A stretch of DNA of 47,226 bases from JAKFEW01 sp036675505 (GTDB taxonomy: Bacteria; Cyanobacteriota; Sericytochromatia; S15B-MN24; JAQBPE01). The DNA is taken from assembly GCA_036675505.1 (NCBI GenBank), contig JAKFEW010000067.1:1-47226 (forward strand). Direction: 5' to 3'. Positions 30,736-39,748 of the stretch are shown in pieces. The translations under genes were made by a program, and so were the position numbers. Positions within the stretch are counted from its first letter, which is position 1. Each line of letters opens with the position of its first letter. The notes under the pieces were generated by a model that was not told where the DNA came from, searched no databases, and saw only the letters and a program-made list of their open reading frames with translations.

Positions 30736-33477
30736 CTAAAGCAACTTCTCGGCCGGGATGCGCTTGACCTGGTTGTGGCCGATGTCGGTGAACAACAGGT
30801 CGCCCGCCGCGTCGTATGAGGGGTAGGCCGGGCTCGACACGCTGTCGTCGACGCCGCGCCCGGCGAACGCCACGCCACCCGGCCCCGCGAGCGTCGCGAA
30901 GGCGTCCGTGGCCGGGTCGTAGCGCCAGATGCGGTCCACGAGCCGTTCGTCGAAGATCCAGCCCTGCGTGAAGGTGACGCGGCCCTTCGAATCGACCGCC
31001 ATATGCGCGGACTCGCCCGGGATCTCGCGGTCCTCCTTCAACAGCGCGAGCCCGCCCGCGTCCGTCCAGAGGTACAGCCGGCCGACAGGCGCCTCGAAGC
31101 CGCCTGGCCCGCGGGCCATCACGAAGACCTCGCCGGAAGGCGCGCAGGCCACGCCGCCGTACTCCCACGACTCCTCGCTCTCGCGCAGCTCGGTCACCGC
31201 GCGGCCGTCGGGCGCGACGCGCAGCAGCAGCGAGCGCGCCTCGCCGCCGTCCTTCCGGTCGCCCAGCAAGTAGAGCGTGCCGTCCGGCGCCACGCCCATC
31301 GACTTGAGGGCGACCTGGGCCGCCACCGGCCGGCCGTCGATCATGAGCGCGGCGAGGTCAACGTGGCGCTCGATGGTCGGGGACGCGGACCGCGTGTCGA
31401 TCCGGTGGATCACGTCGTCGTCCGGGACGTACAGCCGCTCGTCGCGATCCATGCCCATGAGCGAGATGCCCCCGAACTCCTCCTCCTCGCCCGCGAACAC
31501 CTCGGCTGGCTTGCCGGGCCGCAGGCGCAGGATCTGGCTGTCCTCGGATTCCACCAGGTACACGTCGCCCGCGGCCGTCGCCACGGCGGCGGAGGGCGTC
31601 TTCAGCGCGAGGCCGGCCGCGGTCTGGCGCGTCTCGGCGAGGCCCGCCGCCGGCACGAGCTCGCCGCCCGTCGCGCGGAAGACCTGGGGGCCCGCCGAGA
31701 GGTAGATCGCACCGTCCGGCAGGCGCACCGCGCTCAGCCCCAGCTCGAGCTCATCGGGCAGCGCGTCCACCACCGGCTCGCGGCCACCGCCGGGCAGCAG
31801 CGCCTCGACCTTGCGCGAGTCCGGGTCCATGACGTAGGGGCGCCCGCCAGCGTCGAGCGTCACGCATTCGGCCCCGCCGAGCGCCGGCCCAGCGCCGAAC
31901 TTCTGGGTGGCGGGGTCGTAGCCGAGCAGGCGCAGGCCCGAGCCCGCCTCCTCGCCGACCGTCCCGCGGCCGAGCACGACCTTGCCGTCGGCCTGGATGC
32001 CGAAGTCGGTGGGCGGGAAGAAACGCCAGTCCGGCAGGCCGGCCACGCCCGTCTCCTTCGCCGAGTAGTGGCGCGGGGCGCCCAGGAGCTTGCGCCGCGT
32101 CTTGTCGGGGGCGATCGCCCAGATTTCGAACGCCGTCGGCGTGATCACGAAGGCCTGCACCTCGTCGCCAGGCGCCGGCAGCGCGAGCACGAAGAACGGG
32201 TTGAGGAACTCGGTTTGCGGCAGCGTCCAGAGCTCCGTCAGCTTGCCGTCCGGCTCCAGCCGCACGAGCCGGGTCCGCTCCTGGATCAACAGCCGACCCT
32301 TGGCGTCGAAGAGCATCCGCTCCGGCTCGCGGAGCGCGGCCTGCGGGCCCGCCACGCCGTCCACGCTCCCGCTCGCCGGCGCGCCGCTGCCCACGGCCGT
32401 GGCCAGCTTGCCGTCGGCCTCCAGCCGCCAGATCCGGCTCAGGTCGCCGCTGTTGACGTACAGCCGCCCATCGGGCCCGGCGGCGAGCCCCGTGACGTCG
32501 CCAAGCACCACCGAGAGCGCGTTTTGCCCGGCGCCGAGGTCCGATAGCCCGGCCACGATCAGGAGCTTCTTGACCTTCTCGAGCTGGTCGTCGAGCCCGC
32601 GGTCGGCCTGGCGCAGCACGTCGACCGTGGCCACCACGCTCGTCGTCGCGAGCACCGTGGGCAGTGCCACCCTGCCCGCCTGCAGGCCCGCCACCAGGGC
32701 GTCTTCGGTCTTCTCGCGGGTCTCGCGCTCGACGTCCGGCGGCAGGCGGTCGAGCGTCTTCTGCCGGTCCTCCTGGGTCCGCACGTACTGGTCGAGGATG
32801 TAGGTCGTGGCGAGCGTGCTGACAAGGTCGAGCACGAGCGGCGGCGGGGCTGCCGCGGCCTGGCCCGCCGCCAGCGCGCCGGGGGCGATCGCCTGCAGCC
32901 GCCCGCGCTCCTCGGGCAGCGCGGCCTCGATGATCCAGTTGTTGGGCACCTGCTCGATCGGGAAGCGGAAGCCGCCCTGGGCGTCCGTCGTCGCGCGCAG
33001 CGGCTGGCCGTCGACTCCGAACACGGGCCGGCCGGCCGCGTCGAGGAGCACGACCTCCACGCCCACGACGGGCACCTCGCCGAGCGCCGCGGCCTGGGCA
33101 AGCCGGTAGCCGCCGCCGTTGTTGGAGACCACGCCGCCGCCGTTGTTGGAAATCACGCCGGCGCCATTGTTGCCGATGAGCGTGGCCGGCGCCAGCACGC
33201 GGCCGGCCAGCCCGGTCAATGCCGTCGGCTGGTTGGTCGCGCCGTTGTTGGCGACCACGCTGGCGCTGGGCCCCGGCGGCACGACGAGGTCGGGCGCCTT
33301 GCCGGGCGAGGTGCCGCCGGTCGGCTCCGAGACGATCGGCGTGGTCGCCGAAGTCCCGAGCTTGGGCTTGCCGCGCAGGGCCGTGGGCCTGGGCGTGTTA
33401 CCCGGGGCCGCGCCGGCGCAGCCCGCGACCAGCAGGCCGAGAGCGGCGGCGACGATCCTGCGGGCGACGGGACGCAT
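30736..33477 (-). CDS. Lipoprotein with NNGGG repeats and NHL-like beta-propeller
   Basis: A 913-residue surface lipoprotein. The signal peptide ends in a lipobox, LLVAGC (Cys20). A Pro/Thr-rich tether follows, then runs of NNGAGVISNNGGGVVSNNGG (about residues 100-125), a carboxypeptidase-regulatory-like beta domain (TTDAQGGFRFPI), a helical part, and from ~335 to the end many beta-blades of the type AAGPDGRLYVNSGDLSRIWR, typical of NHL/SMP-30 propellers. Such propellers bind sugars, peptides or act as scaffolds. It is the last gene of an operon with its paralogue at 33967 and the small protein at 33569, and shares the same domain order as the paralogue. Confidence 0.85.
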   Translation of the reverse strand: MRPVARRIVAAALGLLVAGCAGAAPGNTPRPTALRGKPKLGTSATTPIVSEPTGGTSPGKAPDLVVPPGPSASVVANNGATNQPTALTGLAGRVLAPATLIGNNGAGVISNNGGGVVSNNGGGYRLAQAAALGEVPVVGVEVVLLDAAGRPVFGVDGQPLRATTDAQGGFRFPIEQVPNNWIIEAALPEERGRLQAIAPGALAAGQAAAAPPPLVLDLVSTLATTYILDQYVRTQEDRQKTLDRLPPDVERETREKTEDALVAGLQAGRVALPTVLATTSVVATVDVLRQADRGLDDQLEKVKKLLIVAGLSDLGAGQNALSVVLGDVTGLAAGPDGRLYVNSGDLSRIWRLEADGKLATAVGSGAPASGSVDGVAGPQAALREPERMLFDAKGRLLIQERTRLVRLEPDGKLTELWTLPQTEFLNPFFVLALPAPGDEVQAFVITPTAFEIWAIAPDKTRRKLLGAPRHYSAKETGVAGLPDWRFFPPTDFGIQADGKVVLGRGTVGEEAGSGLRLLGYDPATQKFGAGPALGGAECVTLDAGGRPYVMDPDSRKVEALLPGGGREPVVDALPDELELGLSAVRLPDGAIYLSAGPQVFRATGGELVPAAGLAETRQTAAGLALKTPSAAVATAAGDVYLVESEDSQILRLRPGKPAEVFAGEEEEFGGISLMGMDRDERLYVPDDDVIHRIDTRSASPTIERHVDLAALMIDGRPVAAQVALKSMGVAPDGTLYLLGDRKDGGEARSLLLRVAPDGRAVTELRESEESWEYGGVACAPSGEVFVMARGPGGFEAPVGRLYLWTDAGGLALLKEDREIPGESAHMAVDSKGRVTFTQGWIFDERLVDRIWRYDPATDAFATLAGPGGVAFAGRGVDDSVSSPAYPSYDAAGDLLFTDIGHNQVKRIPAEKLL

Positions 33478-33568
33478 GAGGGAACCTCCGGCTGGTGGCT
33501 TTCTTGTACCCCACGCAACCGGACGGCCCGTCAGCCGCGGCGGTCGGGGCGCGCCATGGGGTGCCTAC

Positions 33569-33937
33569 CTACTTCGTCGCGCCGAGCTTGCCGAGCAGGT
33601 CGCGCTTGAGGCTCGGCACAAAGGGGAATCGAGCAATTCTGTGAAGAAGGGCCGGGTTGTGCTCATCGAGGGTCTTCCTGATCTTGCGCACCCCTGCCGG
33701 GCCCACGTGCCCACGCAACTCGCCCGCCAACGCGCCCATCTTCGCGGGCGCCGCCCTCAGGGGCGCAGGCAGGGCGGACATGACGGGCGCGGCGGCCCGC
33801 TGCATGGCAGCGGCCGCCCGGGCGGAGGAGTCGCCCCGCAGGACCTGGACGGTGACGTACGTGCCGGCGCCGGCGGTGAGGAGGGCAAGGGCAGCGACGA
33901 TTGCCACCTGACGGGTGCCGAGGGCGGGCAGGGCCAG
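33569..33937 (-). CDS. Small membrane-anchored protein between two NHL lipoproteins
   Basis: Paralogue of the 24027 protein. It shares TRQVAIVAALALLTAGAGTY (membrane segment), PVMSALPAPLRAAPAKMGAL, GELRGHVGPAGVRKIRKTL and DEHNPA, with a different, shorter C-terminus. The annotated-type start GTG at 33907 would cut the anchor; comparison with the paralogue (MALPSLSTRQ versus LALPALGTRQ) puts the start at a CTG codon, 33937, preceded by GGAG at 9 nt just as in the paralogue. Thus either a CTG start or a lost ATG. It lies 30 nt after the first NHL lipoprotein and 91 nt before the second, so probably part of the same surface complex. Confidence 0.65.
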   Translation of the reverse strand: MALPALGTRQVAIVAALALLTAGAGTYVTVQVLRGDSSARAAAAMQRAAAPVMSALPAPLRAAPAKMGALAGELRGHVGPAGVRKIRKTLDEHNPALLHRIARFPFVPSLKRDLLGKLGATK

Positions 33938-33966
33938 GAAGGGAGTCTCCGCGAAGTCTGGCTGGG

Positions 33967-36723
33967 CTAAAGTTGCGAGGCGGGTAGGCGGATGACCTGC
34001 TTGGCCGACTCGAGCGGCACCACCAGGTCGCCCGCGGCGTTGAAGGCCGGCGCCCCCGGGCGGCTGAAGCCGTCGTCCACGGTGTCGCCGGTGCGCACGA
34101 TGCCGCCCTTGCCCGCGAAGGCCGTGAGCTGCTTGGTGGCGGGATCGAACCGCAGCATGCTGTCGTACAGGAAGCAGCCCACATAGACGCGGCCCGAGGC
34201 GCCGACGGCCAGGGCCTTGGGCTGCAGCTGGCCGAGCCGCGCGTCCGTCGCCAGCAGCTCCGCCGTCCCATTGGCGAAGCGCTCGAGCTTCCCGTGGCCG
34301 GTCATGTAGGCCGCCCCATCGGGGCTGACCGCCACGGCCAGGATCGAGAGGAGGTCGAAGGGCGCCGTGATCAGGGTCTGGAAGCTGCCGTCGGGCTGGA
34401 GCCGGGCCAGCGAGAGGGCGGACCCTGGCGGCGGCGTGAAGTCGGACACGGGGCCGCTGTACGAGACGACCGTGGCGAGCCCGGCGTAGAGCGTGCCGTC
34501 ACGCGCCACGGCGATGTCGTGGAAGCGTTGGCCGGCGGGCGGGCGCGTGATCGCGGTGATCTTGCCCGTGGGATCGAACCGGATGACCTCCTGGGGCACC
34601 TTCGACCCGATCGGCTTGCCGCTCGGATCGACGCCCAGGATGGCCTCGTCGTCCACCAGCACGAACACGTCGCCGGCGGCGTCGGTCGCCAGCTTCGCGA
34701 GCGGCGGCAGCTCGATGTCGGCCACCGCGCTGCCGACGGCCACCGGCGCCACGCGGCTGGCGTCGCGCTGGCCGTACACCGTGTACGTGGTGTCCGGCCG
34801 GACGCGCAGGATGCGGCTGTCGTCGTAGACCAGCATGTCGCCGCCTGGCAGGAAGTCCAGGGTCGACGGCGAGGTCAGGGCCAGGTCGGTCGCCTGGCCG
34901 GTGGTGGCCGCCTGCACCTGGCCGGCGATCACGTCGTCCTGGCCGCCGAGGAAGCGGTGCACCAGGAAGTGCTGGCGATCGGCCGACGAGACGTAGTAGC
35001 ACTCGCCCTTCGGCCCCCAGCCCTTCACGTCTTGCGACGCCAGCCCGGCGGGCAGCGCGATCGGGGCGCTCGCGCCGGGACGCAAGGCCTGGAGCACGCC
35101 GCCGGCCGAGGTGGTGTAGTAGGTGCCGTCCTTCCCCACCTGCGCCTGGCCGAAGGGGGCCTGCTGGTAGAGGGTGCCCGAGCCGTCCGGCGCGACGCGC
35201 CAGTACTCGAGGTGCTTGTCCGCGCCCACGGTCACCACGCCGCCCAGGTAGATCGCGCCGGTCGCGTCGCCGCCCGCCAGCCAGGCCGCGGTGAGGTAGC
35301 CTGGGGGCCAGCCCCCGGTGAGCGTCATGGTCGCGAGCCCGCTCGGTTCGACCCTTCTGACCGTGAGGCCAGGCACGATGCTGGGATCCGGCGTCGAGAG
35401 GACGGTTGGCTTGCCGTCGGCGCCGATGATGGTGACGCCCCCCTGGCTGAGGGTGGTCCCCAGGTAGATGGTCCGCTGGGGCCCGGCGGTGACCATCACG
35501 CTCCGTTTCGGGATCCCGGGCGCAAGCAGCCTCAGCGCGCCATCCAGCCCGAGCCGGTAGAAGCCGGAGGAGGCGTGGATCACCAGGCGGCCGCGATCGT
35601 CGAGCGCGAGCTCCCCCGGCGCCACGCCCTCGGTGGTGGCCTGCAGGCCATCGAGGTGGCCCTCGTCGAACGGCTCCGGCTGCCCGTTGCCGGCGACCGA
35701 GACCAGCAGGCCGTCGGCGCCCAGCTTCCAGACGCGGCCGTCCGTGCTGACGCCGAAGTAGACCGTGCCGTCCGGTGCCACCACCAGGCCGCTCACCTGG
35801 CCCAGCGAGACCGTGGTCGCGGGCTTGCCGTTGCCGAGGTCCGACACGCCGGCGAGCACGATCAGGCGCTTGACCGTCTCCATCTGGGCGTCCAGGGCCG
35901 CGTCGTGGTCGCGCAGGTCGTTGATGGTCGCGATGATCGCGGCGGTCGACACGTCGCCGGGCAGCTTGGCGTCCGGCAGCGCCAGGGCGGCGGCGGTCTT
36001 GGCCCGCGTGTCCGCCTCCACCTCCGGCGGCAGGCGATCGAGCGCGGCCTGCCGGTCGGCCTGGGTCGCGACGTAGGTTTCCACGATGTAGCCGGTGGTC
36101 AGCGTGCTGACCAGGTCCACGTCGGTGGCCGTGGCCGAGCCCTTCGGCGCCACCGCGAGCAGGCTGCCGGCCTCGCCTGGCAGCGCCACGGCCACCAGCC
36201 GGTTGGCCGACGGCAGGGTCACGTCGAACCGGTAGCGGCCCTGCGCATCCGTCGTGGTGGTGACCGGGTTGCCGTCCACCAGCACCGGGCTGCCCGCGCC
36301 GTCGAGCAGCTGGACCGTGCGGTTGGCGACCGGCACCTGCTCCAAGGCCGCGAGCAGCCGGTAGCCGGCGCCATTGTTGCTGATGACGCCCCCGCCATTG
36401 TTGCCGATGAGGGCGCCGCCCTTGTCGCTGATGAGGCCCCCGCCGTTGTTCGAGATCACGCCGGCGGGCGCGCGCACTTGCCCCGCGATCGCGCCCGAGT
36501 TGTTGCTGACGATGCCGTTGCCAGGCGCGATCAGGGGCGTGGCCGTGCCTGCCGGCGGCTGGACTGCGCCGCCGCCCGGCTTCTTGCCGCCGGGTGTGAC
36601 GGTTCCCCGCTGGGGGCTGCCCGCGGCCTTGTTGGTCGCCGTGGGGACGCCCGCGGCCGGGCCGCAGCCCGCCACGACGGCGAGGGCGAGGAGCATGGCG
36701 AGCAAGGGCACGGGCGTGCGAAT
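33967..36723 (-). CDS. Lipoprotein with NNGGG repeats and NHL-like beta-propeller, first gene of operon
   Basis: A 918-residue lipoprotein, paralogue of the 30736 product with the same order of parts: lipobox VVAGC, Pro/Gly/Thr tether, SNNGGGLISDKGGALIGNN and similar repeats, beta domain (TTDAQGRYRFDV), helical segment (DRQAALDRLPPEVEADTR), then NHL-like blades (VVAPDGTVYFGVSTDGRVWK). The start is odd: the best Shine-Dalgarno, GGAGGAGG, lies 8 nt before an ATT codon (36723); starting there gives a normal Arg-containing signal peptide (xRTPVPLLAMLLALAVVAGC). The GTG at 36711 is 20 nt from the site and would lack the positive charge. ATT is a known but rare start codon. Confidence 0.85.
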   Translation of the reverse strand: MRTPVPLLAMLLALAVVAGCGPAAGVPTATNKAAGSPQRGTVTPGGKKPGGGAVQPPAGTATPLIAPGNGIVSNNSGAIAGQVRAPAGVISNNGGGLISDKGGALIGNNGGGVISNNGAGYRLLAALEQVPVANRTVQLLDGAGSPVLVDGNPVTTTTDAQGRYRFDVTLPSANRLVAVALPGEAGSLLAVAPKGSATATDVDLVSTLTTGYIVETYVATQADRQAALDRLPPEVEADTRAKTAAALALPDAKLPGDVSTAAIIATINDLRDHDAALDAQMETVKRLIVLAGVSDLGNGKPATTVSLGQVSGLVVAPDGTVYFGVSTDGRVWKLGADGLLVSVAGNGQPEPFDEGHLDGLQATTEGVAPGELALDDRGRLVIHASSGFYRLGLDGALRLLAPGIPKRSVMVTAGPQRTIYLGTTLSQGGVTIIGADGKPTVLSTPDPSIVPGLTVRRVEPSGLATMTLTGGWPPGYLTAAWLAGGDATGAIYLGGVVTVGADKHLEYWRVAPDGSGTLYQQAPFGQAQVGKDGTYYTTSAGGVLQALRPGASAPIALPAGLASQDVKGWGPKGECYYVSSADRQHFLVHRFLGGQDDVIAGQVQAATTGQATDLALTSPSTLDFLPGGDMLVYDDSRILRVRPDTTYTVYGQRDASRVAPVAVGSAVADIELPPLAKLATDAAGDVFVLVDDEAILGVDPSGKPIGSKVPQEVIRFDPTGKITAITRPPAGQRFHDIAVARDGTLYAGLATVVSYSGPVSDFTPPPGSALSLARLQPDGSFQTLITAPFDLLSILAVAVSPDGAAYMTGHGKLERFANGTAELLATDARLGQLQPKALAVGASGRVYVGCFLYDSMLRFDPATKQLTAFAGKGGIVRTGDTVDDGFSRPGAPAFNAAGDLVVPLESAKQVIRLPASQL

Positions 36724-36827
36724 GGCTCGGTCCTCCTCCAGCTGACGGGGGTCTCATGATCTCCTACCCAGCGACCGACACCGGGGTGTTCTCGAACGCG
36801 TAGAATGGGGCAGAGGGAGGGCGTCTG

Positions 36828-37057
36828 ATGTCCTGGTCCAAGCTCCTCGCGGCCGCGCTGGCCGCCACTCCGATCCCCCTGGCATCGCAGGCGGCTACCG
36901 CCAGGGCGCGGTGATGGGGTCGTCCTTGCAGCAAGGGGGCCTGGCGCTCGTGAAGCCGGATGGCTCGGTGCCGTACCTGTACCGCAGCCGGGAGGCGGGG
37001 GACCACCCGACCAGCGCCGAGGTGCTGGCGTCCGTGAAGAAAGCACTGAAGCCGTAA
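36828..37057 (+). pseudogene. Frameshifted peroxiredoxin-like (AhpC/TSA) remnant
   Basis: After TAGAAT and a GGGAGG ribosome site, ATG at 36828 opens MSWSKLLAAALAATPIPLAS and soon stops. In another frame from ~36890 the text continues YRQGAVMGSSLQQGGLALV, KPDGSVPYLYRSREAGDHPT and SAEVLASVKKAL to a stop at 37055-37057. The second part is the characteristic C-terminus of the peroxiredoxin-like AhpC/TSA group (QQGG, RSREAGDHP). One frameshift joins the parts, but the first ~100 residues with the active-site cysteine are absent. A dead gene unless the frameshift is a sequence error and the protein is split. Confidence 0.7.
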
Positions 37058-37108
37058 CCGCAGATCGGTTGGCGTGGCACCAGGGGGCGTCGTGGGTGCG
37101 GGCAGCGA

Positions 37109-37336
37109 TCAGGGCGCCGTGAGGGCGGGCGAGGCCGGGTCCCGCTGGGCCCGGACGATCGCCGCAGCCGAGGCTGCCTGGGCGTTCTCGGCGATCAGCC
37201 GCTGGGTCTCCTCGGTCATGGCGATCTGCTGCATCGACGCCACGTAGGCCACCCAGCCGGCGTAGCCGACGGACGCCAGGAAGAAGGTGACGCCCAGGAG
37301 CGTGTACCGGAAGTGGACGCAAGACAGCAGGTTCAT
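37109..37336 (-). CDS. Small single-span membrane protein
   Basis: A 75-residue protein that I do not recognise. MNLLSCVHFRYTLLGVTFFL leads into one membrane segment (to about residue 32), followed by a helical tail (AMTEETQRLIAENAQAASAA) and a Pro-rich end. GAGG precedes the ATG by about 6 nt. It lies directly downstream of the broken PAS gene, on the same strand and in a frame that runs through from it, so it could once have been co-transcribed with it or even part of its reading frame. Confidence 0.5.
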   Translation of the reverse strand: MNLLSCVHFRYTLLGVTFFLASVGYAGWVAYVASMQQIAMTEETQRLIAENAQAASAAAIVRAQRDPASPALTAP

Positions 37337-37340
37337 GGGG

Positions 37341-38186
37341 CGCCTCGGCCGCGCGGCGGGACGATGGCCTCGTACCCGGCCCGCTGGCCCTGGGATCGGG
37401 GTGCCCGCGTCCTGATTCTGCCGTCCCACGTCACCACCAGCTCGCCGGCCGCGAGCGCGCAGCACCCCGCCGGTCAGCCGCCGGCCGCCCCGCAGCGCCG
37501 TGAGGGTCACGTCGGCCCAGAAGCGCGTGCCGTCCTTCCGGACCCGCCACCCCTGGGCCCGGACATGGCCCTGGGCGGCAGCCTGGGCGAGCAATCGGCC
37601 CGGGGTGCCGTCCTCGATGTCCTCGGGGGTGAAGAAGGTCTCGTAGGGTTTGCCGACGATCTCGTGCTCGCGGTATCCCTTGTTGCGCTCGGCCCCCTCG
37701 TTCCAGCTCGCGACCCGCCCCTGCGCGTCCAGCAAGATCAAGCCGTAGTCCTTCACGCTGCGGACGAACAGCTGGAACTGGGCGGCCTGCTTGAGGGCAT
37801 CGATCTCGCGCCGTTGCGATTCCGTGAGTGAGAGGGCGCGCTCGACGCTCTCGCGGAGCTTGACCGCCTGCGTGACGTCTTCCACGCGGTGGATGATGTA
37901 GGCGACCCGGCCCGCGTCGTCGAGCACCGGCGTGTTGAGGGGGCTCCAGTACTTCTCCTCGAACGCGCCATCCGGGCGCGCAACGTCGAACTTCTGGATC
38001 GGCATCGCGTCCGGGCGCCTGGTCGCGATCGCCCTGGATCGCCGCCCGGGTGGTGAGCGTCGCCTCCAGGTAAGCGTCGGACACGGCGGCGATCCGGAGA
38101 TCGGGCGTCAGGACGAGGAAAGCGGCAGGGGCGCCTTCGAAGAGGAGTCGGAAGTCCGGTGCGTCGAGACCGTTTGGGTCCTTCAT
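37341..38186 (-). pseudogene. Broken PAS-domain sensor protein
   Basis: The frame starting at 38186 (good GAGAGGTGG site) reads DAPDFRLLFEGAPAAFLVLT and AAVSDAYLEATLTTRAAI, the opening of a PAS-sensor family common in soil bacteria. After ~55 codons the frame shifts, and the usual ~30-residue middle of the PAS fold is missing. A second frame continues RPDAMPIQKFDVARPDGAFE, YIIHRVEDVTQAVKLR, a coiled coil and a second PAS domain (YGLILLDAQGRVASWNEGAE, KPYETFFTPEDIEDG, RKDGTRFWADVTLTALR). It then shifts again and ends near 37341. No kinase domain follows. Deletion plus two frameshifts make this a true pseudogene rather than a base-call error. Confidence 0.75.
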
Positions 38187-38714
38187 GGGAGCCACCTCTC
38201 GTCGCCGGGCGAAGCGGAAGGATGCCTCACGATAAAGCCTGGCCGGGCCCCTCCCAACAGGAAGTCGACGGATCGGCGCAGGCGTCCGGTGTCTCGGGAA
38301 AGGGCGCGACGCGAGCAGCCGGGTGCGATCGCCCGACGCGACCGCCGTGCCCTGGCCGGCGAACACGAAGCACCGAGCGCTTCCGCGTCGAGGCGGCTCG
38401 CCCTGGCCTCGTCGTCGTTTGTTGCCGGCCGCGCCAGCCACAGCTTGTGCGCGAACGGGTCGGCGTCTTGCCGATAGTTCAAGATTGCTTGCCCATCGCA
38501 ACGAGCAGTGTGGGAACATCACTGCCAATTTCCGCACCAAAGCTAGATCCGATGCCCAGGCGTGTTTGTTGAACGAGAAGGGCGCGCCCACGTTCGAGAT
38601 CTGGCCGAGGCGAGGTCCGCGCAGGTGGCGACCTTTGACTTGGGCGCCGATGCCGGCCTGGCCGGGGCCGTCGCCGCGGGCTGGATGATCGCCGCGGCGG
38701 GGCCGTAAGTGCGC
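38187..38714. other. Gap without a supported gene
   Basis: I find no gene with a plausible start and composition in these ~530 bp. A plus-strand frame from a GTG at ~38562 to 38708 ends RSAQVATFDLGADAGLAGAV and looks protein-like, possibly the tail of a lost gene. Other open frames are Arg/Pro-rich shadows of GC-rich DNA. Confidence 0.4.
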
Positions 38715-39179
38715 TTACTGCAGCGCGGCCCCGAGCAGGCCCGGCTCGTCGTCGGCGATCGGGACCACCTCGACATGACTCAGGCGGTATCCTAGCGCCC
38801 GGGCGACCCTGGCGATCTTCTCCTTCGACGCGCCGTGGTACTCGTCCTTCTCGTCGCGCGAGACGACGGAGGGCGAGACGCCGAGCTTCGCGGCCAACTC
38901 GGCCTGCGACATGTTCTGGGCAATCCGCAACGCGATCAGGAGTCGGCCGACCGACTCGAAGTCCGAGAGCGCGCTGAAGTCCTTGCGCATCACCCGCTCG
39001 TAAAAGCCGATCTCCTCCTTGAGTTGCTCGTAGAAGTCGAGCAAGGGCTCCATGGCGGCCTCCAGTTGGGCATTGGTCAGGCCCGCATCCACCAACGTCT
39101 GGCGCTGCCGCTCGAGGAGCGCCTCTTCCTCGACGAGGCGGCTCTTCATCGCCGCGTACTCCACCTGCGTCTTGATCAT
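38715..39179 (-). CDS. XRE-type helix-turn-helix protein with coiled-coil N-terminus
   Basis: A 154-residue DNA-binding protein. The first ~80 residues are charged helices (KSRLVEEEALLERQRQTL, FYEQLKEEIGFYERVM), probably for dimerisation. Residues ~88-140 are an XRE/Cro helix-turn-helix (LLIALRIAQNMSQAELAAKL, GVSPSVVSRDE), the form seen in antitoxins and self-regulating repressors. Its ATG overlaps the stop of the upstream DUF6932 gene by 4 nt (ATGA), so they are translated together, in the toxin-first order of HigBA/HicAB-like modules. CGGAGG supports the start. It may bind the inverted repeat in the operon promoter at 39763-39776. Confidence 0.9.
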   Translation of the reverse strand: MIKTQVEYAAMKSRLVEEEALLERQRQTLVDAGLTNAQLEAAMEPLLDFYEQLKEEIGFYERVMRKDFSALSDFESVGRLLIALRIAQNMSQAELAAKLGVSPSVVSRDEKDEYHGASKEKIARVARALGYRLSHVEVVPIADDEPGLLGAALQ

Positions 39180-39739
39180 GATCCCGTCCTCCGGCTCGCC
39201 TGAACGATCTTGACGATGCCCTTCTCCCTGGATTCGGCCCGACTGCGTCGGAACGCCTCGGGGAACTGGAGCGGATGCCCGAGCGGCCCGAGGATTCCGC
39301 TGAACTGCCCGAAGTGCGGATATAGCTCGGTCCGGTAGTTGTGCCACATGGGCAGCTGGGCCTTCGCGGAATCCGTCGACGGGCGTCGGCTCGCCCGGCT
39401 CCACGTCCACGATCGAAGCGGGTCCCGGGCATTCAGCCGGGCCTGCAGATCGGCCAGCGCGGCGGCATCGCAGACGAAGTAGCCGTCGATGTCGTGGGGA
39501 TGCGCCTTGTCTTCCACGAACGAGCCGTCGAGGAACACTTCGTTGATGCCCTCTGCCCACAAGTGGCTCACCAGCACCTCGGCGAGGTTCACCAGCGTCA
39601 GCCGCCACGGCATGTCCCAGCCCGGGCGCTCGGGCTGGCCTGCCACCAAGAGCGAGCTTCGAAGCTGGTTGAAGGTCAGCCCGTAGTCGCCAGGCGGCAG
39701 GACGCCAAACTCGGTGAATGGAGGCAAGAGGACACGCAT
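39176..39739 (-). CDS. DUF6932-like nucleotidyltransferase-fold protein, possible toxin
   Basis: A 187-residue protein resembling DUF6932. LPPFTEFGVLPPGDYGLTF is the typical opening, and EVFLDGSFVEDKAHPHDIDG carries GSF-x9-D-x-D, the metal-binding signature of the polymerase-beta/MNT nucleotidyltransferase fold. C-terminal residues end HPLQFPEAFRRSRAESR. Such proteins paired with HTH proteins may modify a target as toxins or be neutralised as in MNT/HEPN modules; activity is not shown. The ATG at 39739 has GGAAG before it; the in-frame ATG at 39769 lies inside the promoter. The operon promoter leaves almost no 5' leader. Confidence 0.8.
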   Translation of the reverse strand: MRVLLPPFTEFGVLPPGDYGLTFNQLRSSLLVAGQPERPGWDMPWRLTLVNLAEVLVSHLWAEGINEVFLDGSFVEDKAHPHDIDGYFVCDAAALADLQARLNARDPLRSWTWSRASRRPSTDSAKAQLPMWHNYRTELYPHFGQFSGILGPLGHPLQFPEAFRRSRAESREKGIVKIVQASRRTGS

Positions 39740-39748
39740 CGACTTCCA

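Noticed and set aside
33105..33260. DNA repeats in the NNGGG-coding regions as a CRISPR or mobile element
   Set aside because: They are in-frame coding repeats, degenerate at the DNA level, and present in both lipoproteins at the same place.
34294..36759. 821-codon plus-strand frame opposite the NHL lipoprotein
   Set aside because: Arg/His-rich antisense shadow; the minus strand has a lipobox and propeller blades.
38562..38708. 48-codon plus-strand gene
   Set aside because: Protein-like tail but a GTG start without ribosome site; more likely a remnant.
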